Assembly (NCBI RefSeq): GCF_023715445.1 | Contig: NZ_JAMBOD010000001.1 | Coordinates: forward strand, 124,001 to 188,000 | DNA: 64,000 bases | Source of the DNA: Fictibacillus nanhaiensis | Lineage (GTDB): Bacteria > Bacillota > Bacilli > Bacillales > Fictibacillaceae | Direction: 5' to 3' | Shown here: positions 36,579-45,794 of the stretch, in pieces | Numbering within the stretch: position 1 is the stretch's first letter | How the letters are laid out: each line of letters starts with the position of its first letter | Program-made: the position numbers and the translations under genes | Notes under the pieces: model-generated | What the model was told of the DNA's origin: nothing | Database searches by the model: none | The model's input: only the letters and a program-made list of their open reading frames with translations

Positions 36579-37862
36579 ATGGGAAAACAGTTAACGCCTA
36601 TTCAAAGCTTAAATGGGACGATCAAAGTGCCAGGAGACAAATCTATCTCTCATAGGGCTGTTATGTTTGGATCGATTGCAGAAGGAAAGACAACGATAAA
36701 TGGCTTTCTGACAGGTGAAGACTGTTTAAGCACCATCTCATGTTTTAAAAAGCTAGGTGTAAACATAGAACAAGATAATGAGCAGGTAACAGTAAACGGA
36801 AAAGGCATCTCAGGGTTGAAACCGCCAACAGAAGATTTGTATGTCGGAAACTCGGGGACAACAATTCGGCTTATGCTCGGAATTTTAGCAAATACTCCGT
36901 TCACATCTGTACTCACTGGAGACGAATCAATTGCAAAAAGACCGATGAACCGTGTTACACAGCCATTGAAACAAATGGGGGCAGAAATTGAAGGCAATGA
37001 GTCAGGCAATAAAGTCCCGCTTCAAGTAAAAGGCGGAAAAACAAAAGGGTTTCACTATCATTCTCCGATCGCGAGTGCCCAAGTTAAGTCAGCAATCATA
37101 CTCGCTGGTTTAAAAGGGGATGGAACGACTTCTGTAACAGAACCTCTTAAATCAAGAGATCATACGGAAAGGATGCTCGAAGCCTTTGGCGCTAAGGTTG
37201 AATGTGAAGGATTGACTGTTTCCATTCACGGGGGGCAAGAGCTTAAGGGAACACATATTGAAGTTCCTGGTGACATTTCGTCTGCAGCGTTTTTCTTAGT
37301 AGCTGGAGCTATTGTTCCAAATAGCACGATTACCTTACAAAAAGTTGGACTAAATCCAACACGTACTGGAATATTAGATGTTCTGAATCAGATGGGAGCC
37401 GAAATTTCCTATCAAAATATGAATGATGAAGTTTCTGAACCGTTTGGTGATCTTGTTATAAAGACTTCCTCTTTAAAAGGGACAGTTATAAAAGGAGACC
37501 TCATTCCAAGGCTAATCGATGAGATTCCAATTATTGCACTAGCTGCAACCCAAGCAGAAGGTCAGACCATCATCCAGGATGCACAAGAATTACGAGTGAA
37601 GGAAACGGACAGAATCGAAACTGTTGTAAACGAACTTAAAAAAATGGGTGCAGATATAGAAGCTACAGAAGATGGAATGATTATTAATGGTCAAACAATG
37701 TTAAAAGGAGCTCCCGTTCAAAGCCATGGAGATCATCGTATAGGAATGATGCTAAGTATAGCTTCCTGTATAGCAGAAGGAGAAACAACACTTTCAAATA
37801 GTGAAGCAATAGCTGTTTCCTACCCAACATTTTATAACCAGCTAGAACGCTTATCAAACTAA
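36579..37862 (+). CDS. aroE: 5-enolpyruvylshikimate-3-phosphate synthase
   Basis: A 427-residue enzyme that joins PEP to shikimate-3-phosphate (AroA in E. coli naming). [22 protein letters not shown], the [13 protein letters not shown] segment and the C-terminal DHRIGMML motif are visible. AAAGGAGG precedes the ATG. It is the last gene of the aro operon and ends at a strong terminator. In B. subtilis, aroE also closes the aro/trp supercluster. Confidence 0.96.
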   Translation: MGKQLTPIQSLNGTIKVPGDKSISHRAVMFGSIAEGKTTINGFLTGEDCLSTISCFKKLGVNIEQDNEQVTVNGKGISGLKPPTEDLYVGNSGTTIRLMLGILANTPFTSVLTGDESIAKRPMNRVTQPLKQMGAEIEGNESGNKVPLQVKGGKTKGFHYHSPIASAQVKSAIILAGLKGDGTTSVTEPLKSRDHTERMLEAFGAKVECEGLTVSIHGGQELKGTHIEVPGDISSAAFFLVAGAIVPNSTITLQKVGLNPTRTGILDVLNQMGAEISYQNMNDEVSEPFGDLVIKTSSLKGTVIKGDLIPRLIDEIPIIALAATQAEGQTIIQDAQELRVKETDRIETVVNELKKMGADIEATEDGMIINGQTMLKGAPVQSHGDHRIGMMLSIASCIAEGETTLSNSEAIAVSYPTFYNQLERLSN

Positions 37863-37874
37863 AATCTTTTAATT

Positions 37875-37905
37875 AAGCCAGCATCATGATGATGCTGGCT
37901 TTTCT
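37875..37905 (+). terminator. Rho-independent terminator of the aro operon
   Basis: A perfect 11-bp stem AAGCCAGCATC/GATGCTGGCTT with an ATGAT loop is followed by TTTTC. Confidence 0.9.
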
Positions 37906-37947
37906 CATGGTTAAAGCACCATTCGACAGATTATAACATTTTTCATA

Positions 37948-37962
37948 TTAGAATTATTATAA
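37948..37962 (+). promoter_or_regulatory. PerR-type operator upstream of katA
   Basis: TTAGAATTATTATAA matches the PerR consensus TTATAATNATTATAA at all but one defined position. It lies just upstream of the candidate -35 (TTGATT, 37970) and -10 (TATCAT, 37992), spaced by 16 bases, as expected for peroxide-controlled katA. Confidence 0.75.
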
Positions 37963-38038
37963 AAAAGTATTGATTATCCATTGAGAAGTGATATCATTAG
38001 AAGTGTGATAATAAAATAATTTAATGAGGTGATTTAGT

Positions 38039-39499
38039 GTGAGTAATGGAAATAATCGTCTTACAACCAGCTGGGGTGCACCTGTAGGGGACAACCAGAA
38101 TTCAATGACCGCAGGATCAAGAGGACCGACTTTAATTCAGGATGTTCATCTATTAGAAAAACTGGCTCATTTTAACAGGGAGCGTGTTCCAGAAAGAGTG
38201 GTACATGCAAAAGGCGCTGGTGCACACGGATATTTCGAAGTAACGAATGACGTGAAAAAGTATACAAAAGCAAACTTTTTATCAGAGGTTGGAAAACGCA
38301 CTCCGCTATTTGTCCGCTTTTCTACCGTGGCAGGTGAGAATGGATCTGCGGATACAGTACGTGATCCAAGGGGATTTGCTGTTAAGTTTTATACAGAAGA
38401 GGGCAATTATGACCTAGTAGGAAACAACACTCCAGTATTCTTCATTCGTGATGCGATTAAATTCCCAGACTTTATTCATACACAAAAGCGCCATCCACAA
38501 ACACATTTAAAAAATCCAAACGCGGTTTGGGATTTCTGGTCATTATCTCCTGAATCTCTTCATCAAGTAACCATTCTCATGTCTGACCGGGGTATTCCTG
38601 CAACATTCCGACATATGCATGGATTCGGCAGCCACACATTTAAATGGGTAAATGCAGAAGGAGATGGAGTTTGGGTTAAATACCACTTTAAGACAGAGCA
38701 AGGTGTAAAGAATCTATCTAACGAAGTTGCTGCTAAACTTGCTGGAGAAAATCCTGATTATCATACAGAAGATCTTTTCAATGCAATCGAAAAAGGTGAT
38801 TTTCCTGCATGGAAACTTTATGTGCAGATCATGCCTTTAGAAGATGCAAATACTTACCGTTTTGATCCGTTTGATGTGACAAAAGTGTGGTCTCAAAAAG
38901 ACTATCCTTTAATTGAAGTGGGTCGCATGGTATTAAACAAAAACCCGGAAAATTATTTTGCGGAAGTTGAACAAGCTACCTTCTCACCAGGCACGCTAGT
39001 ACCTGGAATTGACGTTTCTCCTGATAAAATGCTACAAGGCCGTCTTTTTGCCTATCATGATGCCCATCGATACAGAGTTGGAGCAAACCATCAGGCACTT
39101 CCTATTAATCGTCCGCGAAATGAAGTGAGTAACTATCAGCGTGACGGCCAAATGCGTTTTGATAACAATGGAGGCGGTTCCGTCTACTACGAGCCTAACA
39201 GTTTCGGAGGACCAAAAGAATCTCCAGAAAATAAACCATCTGCATTCCCAGTTACAGGTGTTGCTGATAGTGCAGGCTATGATCAACATGACCACTTTAC
39301 ACAACCAGGAGATCTCTATCGTTTGTTAAGTGATGAAGAACGTTCACGTCTTATCGAAACGATCGTGGGTGCAATGAAGCCGGTCGAACATGATGAAATA
39401 AAGCTGCGACAAATTCAGCATTTTTATAAAGCAGATCCAGACTATGGCATGCGAGTAGCCAAAGGTCTCGGATTATCTATACCGCAAGAAGTAAAATAA
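38039..39499 (+). CDS. katA: Catalase (monofunctional haem catalase)
   Basis: A 486-residue clade-3-type small-subunit catalase. The catalytic His region [16 protein letters not shown] (about residues 50-65), Asn in [11 protein letters not shown], and the haem-ligand Tyr in [14 protein letters not shown] (about residue 340) are all present. It breaks down hydrogen peroxide in the cytoplasm. The start is GTG with an AGGTGA ribosome site. A PerR-type box upstream points to induction by peroxide. Monocistronic. Confidence 0.97.
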   Translation: MSNGNNRLTTSWGAPVGDNQNSMTAGSRGPTLIQDVHLLEKLAHFNRERVPERVVHAKGAGAHGYFEVTNDVKKYTKANFLSEVGKRTPLFVRFSTVAGENGSADTVRDPRGFAVKFYTEEGNYDLVGNNTPVFFIRDAIKFPDFIHTQKRHPQTHLKNPNAVWDFWSLSPESLHQVTILMSDRGIPATFRHMHGFGSHTFKWVNAEGDGVWVKYHFKTEQGVKNLSNEVAAKLAGENPDYHTEDLFNAIEKGDFPAWKLYVQIMPLEDANTYRFDPFDVTKVWSQKDYPLIEVGRMVLNKNPENYFAEVEQATFSPGTLVPGIDVSPDKMLQGRLFAYHDAHRYRVGANHQALPINRPRNEVSNYQRDGQMRFDNNGGGSVYYEPNSFGGPKESPENKPSAFPVTGVADSAGYDQHDHFTQPGDLYRLLSDEERSRLIETIVGAMKPVEHDEIKLRQIQHFYKADPDYGMRVAKGLGLSIPQEVK

Positions 39500-39506
39500 A
39501 GCAAAA

Positions 39507-39545
39507 AAATACGTTCCCTGACAGCGGGGAACGTATTTCTATTTT
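39507..39545. terminator. Terminator between katA and the CBS gene
   Basis: A perfect 12-bp stem AAATACGTTCCC/GGGAACGTATTT with an 8-base loop and T/A-rich tails on both sides; usable in both directions. Confidence 0.85.
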
Positions 39546-39551
39546 TAAGTA

Positions 39552-40199
39552 TTACACTTTTGCATAACTTCGCAGATCTTCAATATCAGCTACTTTAAAT
39601 CCATTCGCTTCTACACGGTGAACCAGTTCGTCGATTTCTTTGCGTGAAACACTTTTATTAAGCGTGATAACAACGCGGCGTAAAAATTGTTTTCCAGCAT
39701 CTTGTGTAAAAACACCCTCGATATTGTATTCTTCATGGATGGCTGTGAAAAGTTTTCTAAGCGATCCTTTACCTTCTGTTGTTGAAACAGTCAGTGAGTA
39801 GCCGCCATTTTTAATTCCATATGAATCTTCTAAAATATCCATTACTTTTGAATGTGTAATAATACCCAAGAAATGATGATCATCATCCACCACAGCCATA
39901 AAAGGGAGTCGGCGGATCGAGAACAGCACTTTAAAATAAGCCGTGTTTTCATGAATAAATGCATCTTTTTCTTCCACAACTCGGTTAACGTTATCTTTCA
40001 CAGAGCCAACATTGTCAATAATGTAATCGGATGTAGTCTCTTTAAAAAGCAAGCCCACAAATTTTTCTTCTTTTTCATCTAATACCGGTATACAGCGGTA
40101 ACCAGATTGAATGATTGTAAAACGGGCTTCACTTATAGACATATTTTCTGTTACATACGTTACTTTTGATTTTGCAAGGTAGTTAGATTTAACTTTCAT
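39552..40199 (-). CDS. CBS-pair/ACT-domain protein, CbpA-like (possible c-di-AMP binder)
   Basis: The ATG at 40199 has an AAGGGTG ribosome site; a 42-codon upstream extension lacks one. The 215-residue protein has two CBS motifs (about 5-65 and 75-140, with SGYRCIPVLDE and RLPFMAVVDDD) and a C-terminal ACT-like domain (about 145-210). I recall the same order and the SGYRC-PVLDE motif in CbpA, a cyclic di-AMP-binding protein of Gram-positives. Ligand binding here is inferred. It is a single gene facing katA. Confidence 0.75.
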   Translation of the reverse strand: MKVKSNYLAKSKVTYVTENMSISEARFTIIQSGYRCIPVLDEKEEKFVGLLFKETTSDYIIDNVGSVKDNVNRVVEEKDAFIHENTAYFKVLFSIRRLPFMAVVDDDHHFLGIITHSKVMDILEDSYGIKNGGYSLTVSTTEGKGSLRKLFTAIHEEYNIEGVFTQDAGKQFLRRVVITLNKSVSRKEIDELVHRVEANGFKVADIEDLRSYAKV

Positions 40200-40301
40200 A
40201 AGACACACCCTTTTCAGAATTATATAAATATTTAAACCTAATTCGCTATAAATTACAATATACCTGCATTTCCGAAGAAAGACTGCAACTTTTTTCCTGA
40301 T

Positions 40302-40330
40302 TTGCACAATTGAAAATTTTGGCATATAAT
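40302..40330 (+). promoter_or_regulatory. Promoter of the ABC-F attenuator transcript
   Basis: TTGCAC at 40302-40307 and TATAAT at 40325-40330 are exactly 17 bases apart, 46 bases before the leader peptide start. Confidence 0.8.
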
Positions 40331-40375
40331 TAAGGTAGACATATTTTGTTAATTCAATTAAAGGAGGTGTAAGGA

Positions 40376-40495
40376 ATGCTTAAAGGTGTACAAATGTTTA
40401 GCTGGCTGGTGGTTTCACGTTCGATAACTTACGTGCTTTTTCGTAATTGGTGGAGTCTGTCCAAATCAAGCTATACAAATATTGTACATCTATAA
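40376..40495 (+). CDS. Leader peptide of the ABC-F gene, 39 residues
   Basis: An AAGGAGGTG ribosome site, 6 bases away, precedes this short frame: it starts MLKGVQMFSW and ends TNIVHL. It is basic and aromatic-rich. It lies between a good promoter and a terminator in front of an ABC-F gene, the layout of ribosome-mediated attenuators that respond to ribosome-stalling antibiotics. Its product is probably not functional as such; stalling on it would matter. Confidence 0.75.
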   Translation: MLKGVQMFSWLVVSRSITYVLFRNWWSLSKSSYTNIVHL

Positions 40496-40534
40496 GTAAC
40501 CTTACCCTATCCTTTTTCTATGATAAGAAAATTC

Positions 40535-40573
40535 AAACCATGGGCAGGTACTATTTGCTCATGGTTTTTTTGT
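40535..40573 (+). terminator. Attenuator terminator upstream of the ABC-F gene
   Basis: A 12-bp stem (AAACCATGGGCA with TGCTCATGGTTT, one G-U pair) and a run of seven T residues lie 40 bases after the leader peptide stop and 43 bases before the ABC-F start. Read-through would be needed to express the gene. Confidence 0.85.
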
Positions 40574-40615
40574 TGAAAAAGGACAGTGGCATTTCAATAA
40601 TAAAGGAGAAAAACA

Positions 40616-42235
40616 ATGATTATATGCACTGTTCAAAATGTGAAAAAAATGTACGGCGGTAATGAGATTCTTAAAAATATATCTTTTGAAATATATGAGA
40701 ATGACAGAGTTGGTATCGTCGGACAAAACGGATCGGGAAAAACAACTTTATTCAAACTGGTGAGCAGTTTGGATCATGCCGACTCAGGGGCAATTTTCAT
40801 TAAAAAGAATGCCACCATTGGCTATCTTGCACAGCTTGCTGAATTTAACGCTGATTCCACGGTTTACGAGGTTATATCTGCCACTTTTGAAGAGATAAAA
40901 GAAATTGAACTGAAAATTGAAGAAGTAAATCGCCAATTAATTGATCCTGGTCAAGGACATCGGCTTGAAAAGAACGTAAACAAATTATATAAGCTTCAGG
41001 AACAATTCGAGAGTTTAGGCGGCTATGCAATAGAATCAAAAATAAATGGGGTTCTGATAGGACTGGGTATATCCCATCTTACGAATCATTTATTCAAGCA
41101 TATTAGCGGCGGGGAACAGACGAAAGTAGGGTTAGCTTGTCTCTTGCTTCAAGAACCAGAACTGCTTTTATTGGATGAACCGACAAACCACCTTGATATA
41201 GAAACGATGAACTGGCTGGAAAACTATTTACAAAAATACAAAGGCGCTGTTTTAGTAATCAGTCATGACCGATATTTTTTGGATAAGGTGACGACTAAGA
41301 CCATTGATATAGAAGAAGGAGAATGCAAGACTTATCCTCACTCCTATTCTGGATTTGTGAAAGAAAAAGAAAATAATCTTTTACTAGAATTTGAAAAGTA
41401 CCAAGAGCAGCAAAAAAAAGTGCGAAAAATTAAAGAGTCTATCAAGCAATTACGTGACTGGGGAGCACGTTCCGGAAATGAGAAGTTCTTCCGGAGAGCA
41501 AGAAGTATGGAGAAAGCACTAGCTCGCATTCAAAATATGAAACGGCCACAGCTTGAACGTAAGAAAGCAGCGTTTGAATTTAATGTGAATAAAAGAAGCG
41601 GCCAGGATGTTGTCGTTTTAGATCAAGTTAGCAAGACCATCAAAGGCCGAACGATATTGGACAATATTGATTTGCAAGTAAGATATGGTGAGAAGATTGC
41701 GTTAATCGGCAAGAACGGCTCAGGAAAAACCACTCTCATAAACAGTCTGCAAAAAGACGACTATGATGGTGGAAATGTTAAGCTTGGGTCATCAGTTTCT
41801 ATCGGGTATTTATCACAAAAAGGACTCGAAACTGATCCAAATCTGACGGTTCTAGATATATTCAGGGAAAAGGTAGAAATGGAAGAAGGCGAAGCAAGGC
41901 ATCAATTGGCTAAGTTTTTATTCTACGGTCCTTCTGTATATAAAAAAGCTGGTGACTTAAGCGGAGGTGAAAAAACGCGGTTAAGGCTTGCCCAGCTTGT
42001 TTACGAGGGATTCAACTTCCTAATCCTAGATGAACCTACCAATCATCTGGACATTGAATCACGTGAAGCATTAGAAACAGCTTTAGAAGAATTTGAAGGT
42101 ACAATCTTGGCAGTAACCCATGACCGATATTTTATGAATAAACTATTTGACAGGACGATTTGGTTAGAACAGGGCAAAATCGATCGTTATATAGGAAACT
42201 ATGATTATGCATTAGAAAAACGTCCCATTTTGTAA
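40616..42235 (+). CDS. ABC-F family ATPase, probable ribosome-protection factor
   Basis: A 539-residue protein with two ABC domains and no membrane helices. The first has GQNGSGKTT, SGGEQTK and LLLLDEPTNHLD; the second has GKNGSGKTT, SGGEKTR and LILDEPTNHLD. Both catalytic Glu residues are present. The basic linker at about 245-310 (GNEKFFRRARSMEKAL) is the P-site tRNA-interaction motif region whose length sets antibiotic spectrum in resistance-type ABC-Fs. The attenuator upstream supports an antibiotic-induced role, but housekeeping ABC-Fs cannot be ruled out. AAAGGAG precedes the ATG. Confidence 0.9.
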   Translation: MIICTVQNVKKMYGGNEILKNISFEIYENDRVGIVGQNGSGKTTLFKLVSSLDHADSGAIFIKKNATIGYLAQLAEFNADSTVYEVISATFEEIKEIELKIEEVNRQLIDPGQGHRLEKNVNKLYKLQEQFESLGGYAIESKINGVLIGLGISHLTNHLFKHISGGEQTKVGLACLLLQEPELLLLDEPTNHLDIETMNWLENYLQKYKGAVLVISHDRYFLDKVTTKTIDIEEGECKTYPHSYSGFVKEKENNLLLEFEKYQEQQKKVRKIKESIKQLRDWGARSGNEKFFRRARSMEKALARIQNMKRPQLERKKAAFEFNVNKRSGQDVVVLDQVSKTIKGRTILDNIDLQVRYGEKIALIGKNGSGKTTLINSLQKDDYDGGNVKLGSSVSIGYLSQKGLETDPNLTVLDIFREKVEMEEGEARHQLAKFLFYGPSVYKKAGDLSGGEKTRLRLAQLVYEGFNFLILDEPTNHLDIESREALETALEEFEGTILAVTHDRYFMNKLFDRTIWLEQGKIDRYIGNYDYALEKRPIL

Positions 42236-42240
42236 AACGG

Positions 42241-42278
42241 AAACAGGCTGAATTTTTCAGCCTGTTTTTCTGTTTTTT
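42241..42278 (+). terminator. Rho-independent terminator of the ABC-F gene
   Basis: A perfect 10-bp stem AAACAGGCTG/CAGCCTGTTT with a 7-base loop is followed by TTCTGTTTTTT. Confidence 0.88.
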
Positions 42279-42342
42279 GATTGTGACTGTACCATATGGG
42301 GAATAATGGGTAAAAATACTGTGTAATAGTAGGAGGTACTTT

Positions 42343-43884
42343 GTGAATCATTCAGAAAATCTATTGCCGCAATATCCTGAACCATTATGGAGAGAGAATG
42401 TTGATCTGCCAAAATACCCTTCATTGAACGAAAATAATCAATCTGAAGTAGTTGTAGTTGGTGGGGGGATTACTGGAATAACAACAGCATATTTGCTTGC
42501 TAAGGCAGGATTGCAAGTCATTCTGCTTGAAGCTGGAAAGGTTGTGAATGGAACATCCGGTCATACTACTGCAAAGATTACATCTCAGCATGGAGTCATC
42601 TATGATCGTCTTATTTCCCATTTAGGTTTAGAACGAGCAATAAAGTACTATCGCTCTAATGAAGCTGCTGGACAATTTATAAGAGATTTTATTAAAGAAA
42701 ATGCTATCCACTGTAATTATGAACCACATGATGCTTATCTCTATGCAAATACCGAACAAGGGATAAAAAAGCTTGAGAAAGAAGCACAAGCATATGAACA
42801 GCTTGAAATAGACGGTGAATTTGCTGATAAAATGCCATTTGATATTCCATACAAAAAAGCACTTGTGATGAGAAACCAGGCTCATTTTCACCCTGTTAAA
42901 TATTTGATTGCATTGTTAAAGGAACTTGATCAGCTTGGTGTCAAAATATATGAGAAGACAACAGCGTCTGATATACAGGAAGATAAAGAAGATAAAAAAG
43001 CAGTTGTAAAAACTGAAAGTGGACATGAGGTAAAGGCAAACTTCGTTGCTTGCTGTACGCATTTTCCTTTCTTTGATGGAATGGGCTTCTATTTTACAAG
43101 GATGATGGCAGATCGTTCTTATGTCTTAGCTGTAAAAACAAAGGACAAATTTCCTGACGGCATGTATTTAAGTGTGGACGACACTGTCCGGTCATACAGA
43201 TCGATTCTGCAAGACGGGGAACGCATTGTCCTTTTAGGAGGAGAAAGTCATCAGACAGGGCAAGGGATACCAACTCATCAGCATTATGAAGCGTTATTAA
43301 AAGAAGCAAAAAAATCACTTAATCTGGATAGAGTGTTGTATCGCTGGTCAGCTCAAGATCTGATCACTCTCGATAAAGTTCCTTTTATCGGAAAATTAAC
43401 GCATAAGCATGATAATATTTTTGTAGCTACCGGGTTTAGAAAATGGGGTATGACTACAGGAACACTTGCAGCACATATTATTTGTGATTATATTTTGGAT
43501 AAAGAGAACGAATTCGCAGATCTTTATAAACCGCAGCGGTTCCAGGCAGATCCTTCTGACATCAAGCAGTTTGTGAAAGAGAATTCGGACGTCGCTAAAC
43601 ATTTTGTTTCTGGAAAGCTGGAAAAACCGGCAAAACATCCACGAAGCCTTAATAAGGATGAAGGCGGGGCAGTAACATTTGACGGAAAACGTTGCGGAGC
43701 ATACCGGGATTCAAATGGAGAACTGCATGTAGTTGATACAACGTGTACACATTTAGGCTGCGAAGTAGAATGGAACAGCGGTGATAGAACTTGGGATTGT
43801 CCTTGTCATGGCTCACGATTTACTTACGATGGTGCTGTTGTAGAGGGACCTGCAATTCAACCTCTGAAACGAATTAACACATAA
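42343..43884 (+). CDS. yhfW: FAD-dependent oxidoreductase with C-terminal Rieske domain (YhfW-like)
   Basis: A 513-residue fusion. The N-terminal FAD-binding DAO domain (about 35-400) begins with VVVVGGGITGITTAYLLAKAG. The C-terminal Rieske domain (about 425-510) has CTHLGC and CPCHGS, giving the two Cys/two His ligands of a [2Fe-2S] cluster. B. subtilis YhfW has the same layout and length. Substrate is unknown. The GTG start has AGGAGG at good distance. Monocistronic, between two terminators. Confidence 0.92.
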   Translation: MNHSENLLPQYPEPLWRENVDLPKYPSLNENNQSEVVVVGGGITGITTAYLLAKAGLQVILLEAGKVVNGTSGHTTAKITSQHGVIYDRLISHLGLERAIKYYRSNEAAGQFIRDFIKENAIHCNYEPHDAYLYANTEQGIKKLEKEAQAYEQLEIDGEFADKMPFDIPYKKALVMRNQAHFHPVKYLIALLKELDQLGVKIYEKTTASDIQEDKEDKKAVVKTESGHEVKANFVACCTHFPFFDGMGFYFTRMMADRSYVLAVKTKDKFPDGMYLSVDDTVRSYRSILQDGERIVLLGGESHQTGQGIPTHQHYEALLKEAKKSLNLDRVLYRWSAQDLITLDKVPFIGKLTHKHDNIFVATGFRKWGMTTGTLAAHIICDYILDKENEFADLYKPQRFQADPSDIKQFVKENSDVAKHFVSGKLEKPAKHPRSLNKDEGGAVTFDGKRCGAYRDSNGELHVVDTTCTHLGCEVEWNSGDRTWDCPCHGSRFTYDGAVVEGPAIQPLKRINT

Positions 43885-43891
43885 TTTTCTT

Positions 43892-43926
43892 AAAGACTGA
43901 AGGTTCATTCCTCCAGTCTTTTTTCA
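43892..43926 (+). terminator. Rho-independent terminator after yhfW
   Basis: An 8-bp stem AAAGACTG/CAGTCTTT with an inner GG/CC pairing is followed by TTTTTT. Confidence 0.8.
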
Positions 43927-44054
43927 TTTCATATTTCTTCTATTTGACTTCATATATTTTTCTTATATTGAAAAAAATAACAAGTAAAAATAATGATAAT
44001 TTTTAGAAAATGGTATAAAATAAAGTGCTTAGGGAGCGAGAGGGGGAACTAAAT

Positions 44055-45794
44055 ATGAAACTTTTAAAAGAGACACTTAAGCATTTTAAGCCTTATTGGA
44101 GAGGGCTGCTGCTTGCTTTTGCCTGCTCATTAGTCGGAGGAGTTTTTACAGTAATACCTCCCATATTAGCCGGGAAGCTAGTAGATGAAGTACTTCCAAA
44201 CAAAATGACCGATTTAATCGGATGGCTTGTTGCAGGAGTACTATTTGCATTTTTATTTAAAATAATCTTTGAATCTTTGCAAGAATTCATTCAGGTTCAG
44301 ATTGGACTGGATGTCATAACCGATATGCAGATGAGGGCTTTTGGACGACTGCACAGGACTCCGATGTCATTCTTTACTACAACACCTCGCGGGGATATGC
44401 TTTATCGGTTAACACATGATGTTGAAGCGGTTCAGAATTTGAATAATACCGTTATTCCACGATTCGTTCAGCAGGTTGTTAGTGCTGTAGCTGCCTTTAT
44501 AGCAGTTTTTGCTCTTTATTGGCCAGTAGCAATCGTCATGTTCTGTGTATTCGCTATTTATCTGTACCCTTCATTTAAACTTGGAAATACGATGAGAAAA
44601 ATGAGTGCAGTACAGCGCGATATGCGTGCTGACATCTACCATCACCTTCAAGAGAGCATTGAATCTACCAGATTAGTTCGTACTTTCCAAACCCAAGAAC
44701 GTGAAATACATACACAAGAGAAAAAACTGACAGAATGGAAAAACTATTCAATTCGTGCTGCATTAATTGGTAAAGTGAATTGGCGTTTGGGAAACTTGTT
44801 TAATATCGCGACACCAGGTGTTGTAATGCTGGTTGGCGGTTTGGCAGTATGGAACAACACAATATCAGTGGGTACATTGGTAGCTTGTCTAGGCTTTATT
44901 CCTACTATGTTTTTTCCGATACGATCACTCGCTGAAAATGCACTGATCATTCAGCAAGCTATACCAGCTCTTCAACGAATCTATGAATATTTTGATCTTC
45001 CGGTTGAACATGAAGAAAACCTGCCAAAGATGCAGCCAATTCGCGGCGATATTGATGTCAAAAATCTATGGTTCCGCTATCCCGGCAATGATGAATACGT
45101 GCTAAAAGGGGTTTCTTTGAACATGAAGGCTGGAGAGCATATTGGAATCGTCGGTACAAGCGGCGGCGGAAAATCAACTCTCATTCAATTGCTTCTTGGC
45201 CTCTATGAACCGGAGACAGGAACGATTGAAATTGATCAGCGAAATTTGTTTGCTTACAACCGAAATTCCTTCCGCCAGCAAGTTGGAGTTGTGTCACAGG
45301 AAACTTTCCTATTAAATAATACTCTTCGTATGAATCTTTTATATGGAAGAAAAGATGCATCTCAGGAAGATTTAGACGCTGCATGTGCTGCATCAGGACT
45401 TACAGAATTTATTGCTGCACTGCCTGAAGGATATGAAACCATTGTAGGTGAGCGCGGACTGAAACTTTCTGGCGGTCAAAGACAGCGTGTTGCACTAGCA
45501 AGAGCTATCTTAAGACATCCTGCACTATTGATTTTTGATGAAGCGACTTCTTCATTAGATGGAGAAACAGAAGAACGTGTCCAGGCAGCTTTGGAAACAC
45601 TTATTCCCGGCCGTACGACAATTACGATCGCTCATCGTCTAATTACAGTAAGAGATGCAGACAAAATATTGCTCTTAGATAAGGGTATCGTTGCTGAAGA
45701 AGGGACTCATGAAGAACTTCTTGCAAGGAGAGGCCAATATTATGAACTTTATATGGCCCAATATAGTGAATTAGAAAAGGAGAGAGCGATATGA
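44055..45794 (+). CDS. ABC exporter half-transporter, subunit 1
   Basis: A 579-residue type IV ABC exporter with a six-helix domain (about 1-310) and a nucleotide-binding domain with GTSGGGKST, LSGGQRQR, LIFDEATSSLD and the H-loop in AHRL. The ATG at 44055 has GAGGGGGAA as ribosome site. Its end overlaps the next half-transporter by four bases (ATGA), so a heterodimer is likely, as in B. subtilis YfiB/YfiC or LmrC/D-like exporters. The cargo (drug, lipid or peptide) cannot be told. Confidence 0.9.
   Translation: MKLLKETLKHFKPYWRGLLLAFACSLVGGVFTVIPPILAGKLVDEVLPNKMTDLIGWLVAGVLFAFLFKIIFESLQEFIQVQIGLDVITDMQMRAFGRLHRTPMSFFTTTPRGDMLYRLTHDVEAVQNLNNTVIPRFVQQVVSAVAAFIAVFALYWPVAIVMFCVFAIYLYPSFKLGNTMRKMSAVQRDMRADIYHHLQESIESTRLVRTFQTQEREIHTQEKKLTEWKNYSIRAALIGKVNWRLGNLFNIATPGVVMLVGGLAVWNNTISVGTLVACLGFIPTMFFPIRSLAENALIIQQAIPALQRIYEYFDLPVEHEENLPKMQPIRGDIDVKNLWFRYPGNDEYVLKGVSLNMKAGEHIGIVGTSGGGKSTLIQLLLGLYEPETGTIEIDQRNLFAYNRNSFRQQVGVVSQETFLLNNTLRMNLLYGRKDASQEDLDAACAASGLTEFIAALPEGYETIVGERGLKLSGGQRQRVALARAILRHPALLIFDEATSSLDGETEERVQAALETLIPGRTTITIAHRLITVRDADKILLLDKGIVAEEGTHEELLARRGQYYELYMAQYSELEKERAI

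Noticed and set aside
43985-44015. Fur-box-like sequence before the ABC exporter
   Set aside because: TGATAATTTTTAGAA matches only the first half of the 7-1-7 consensus well; in AT-rich DNA this is weak.
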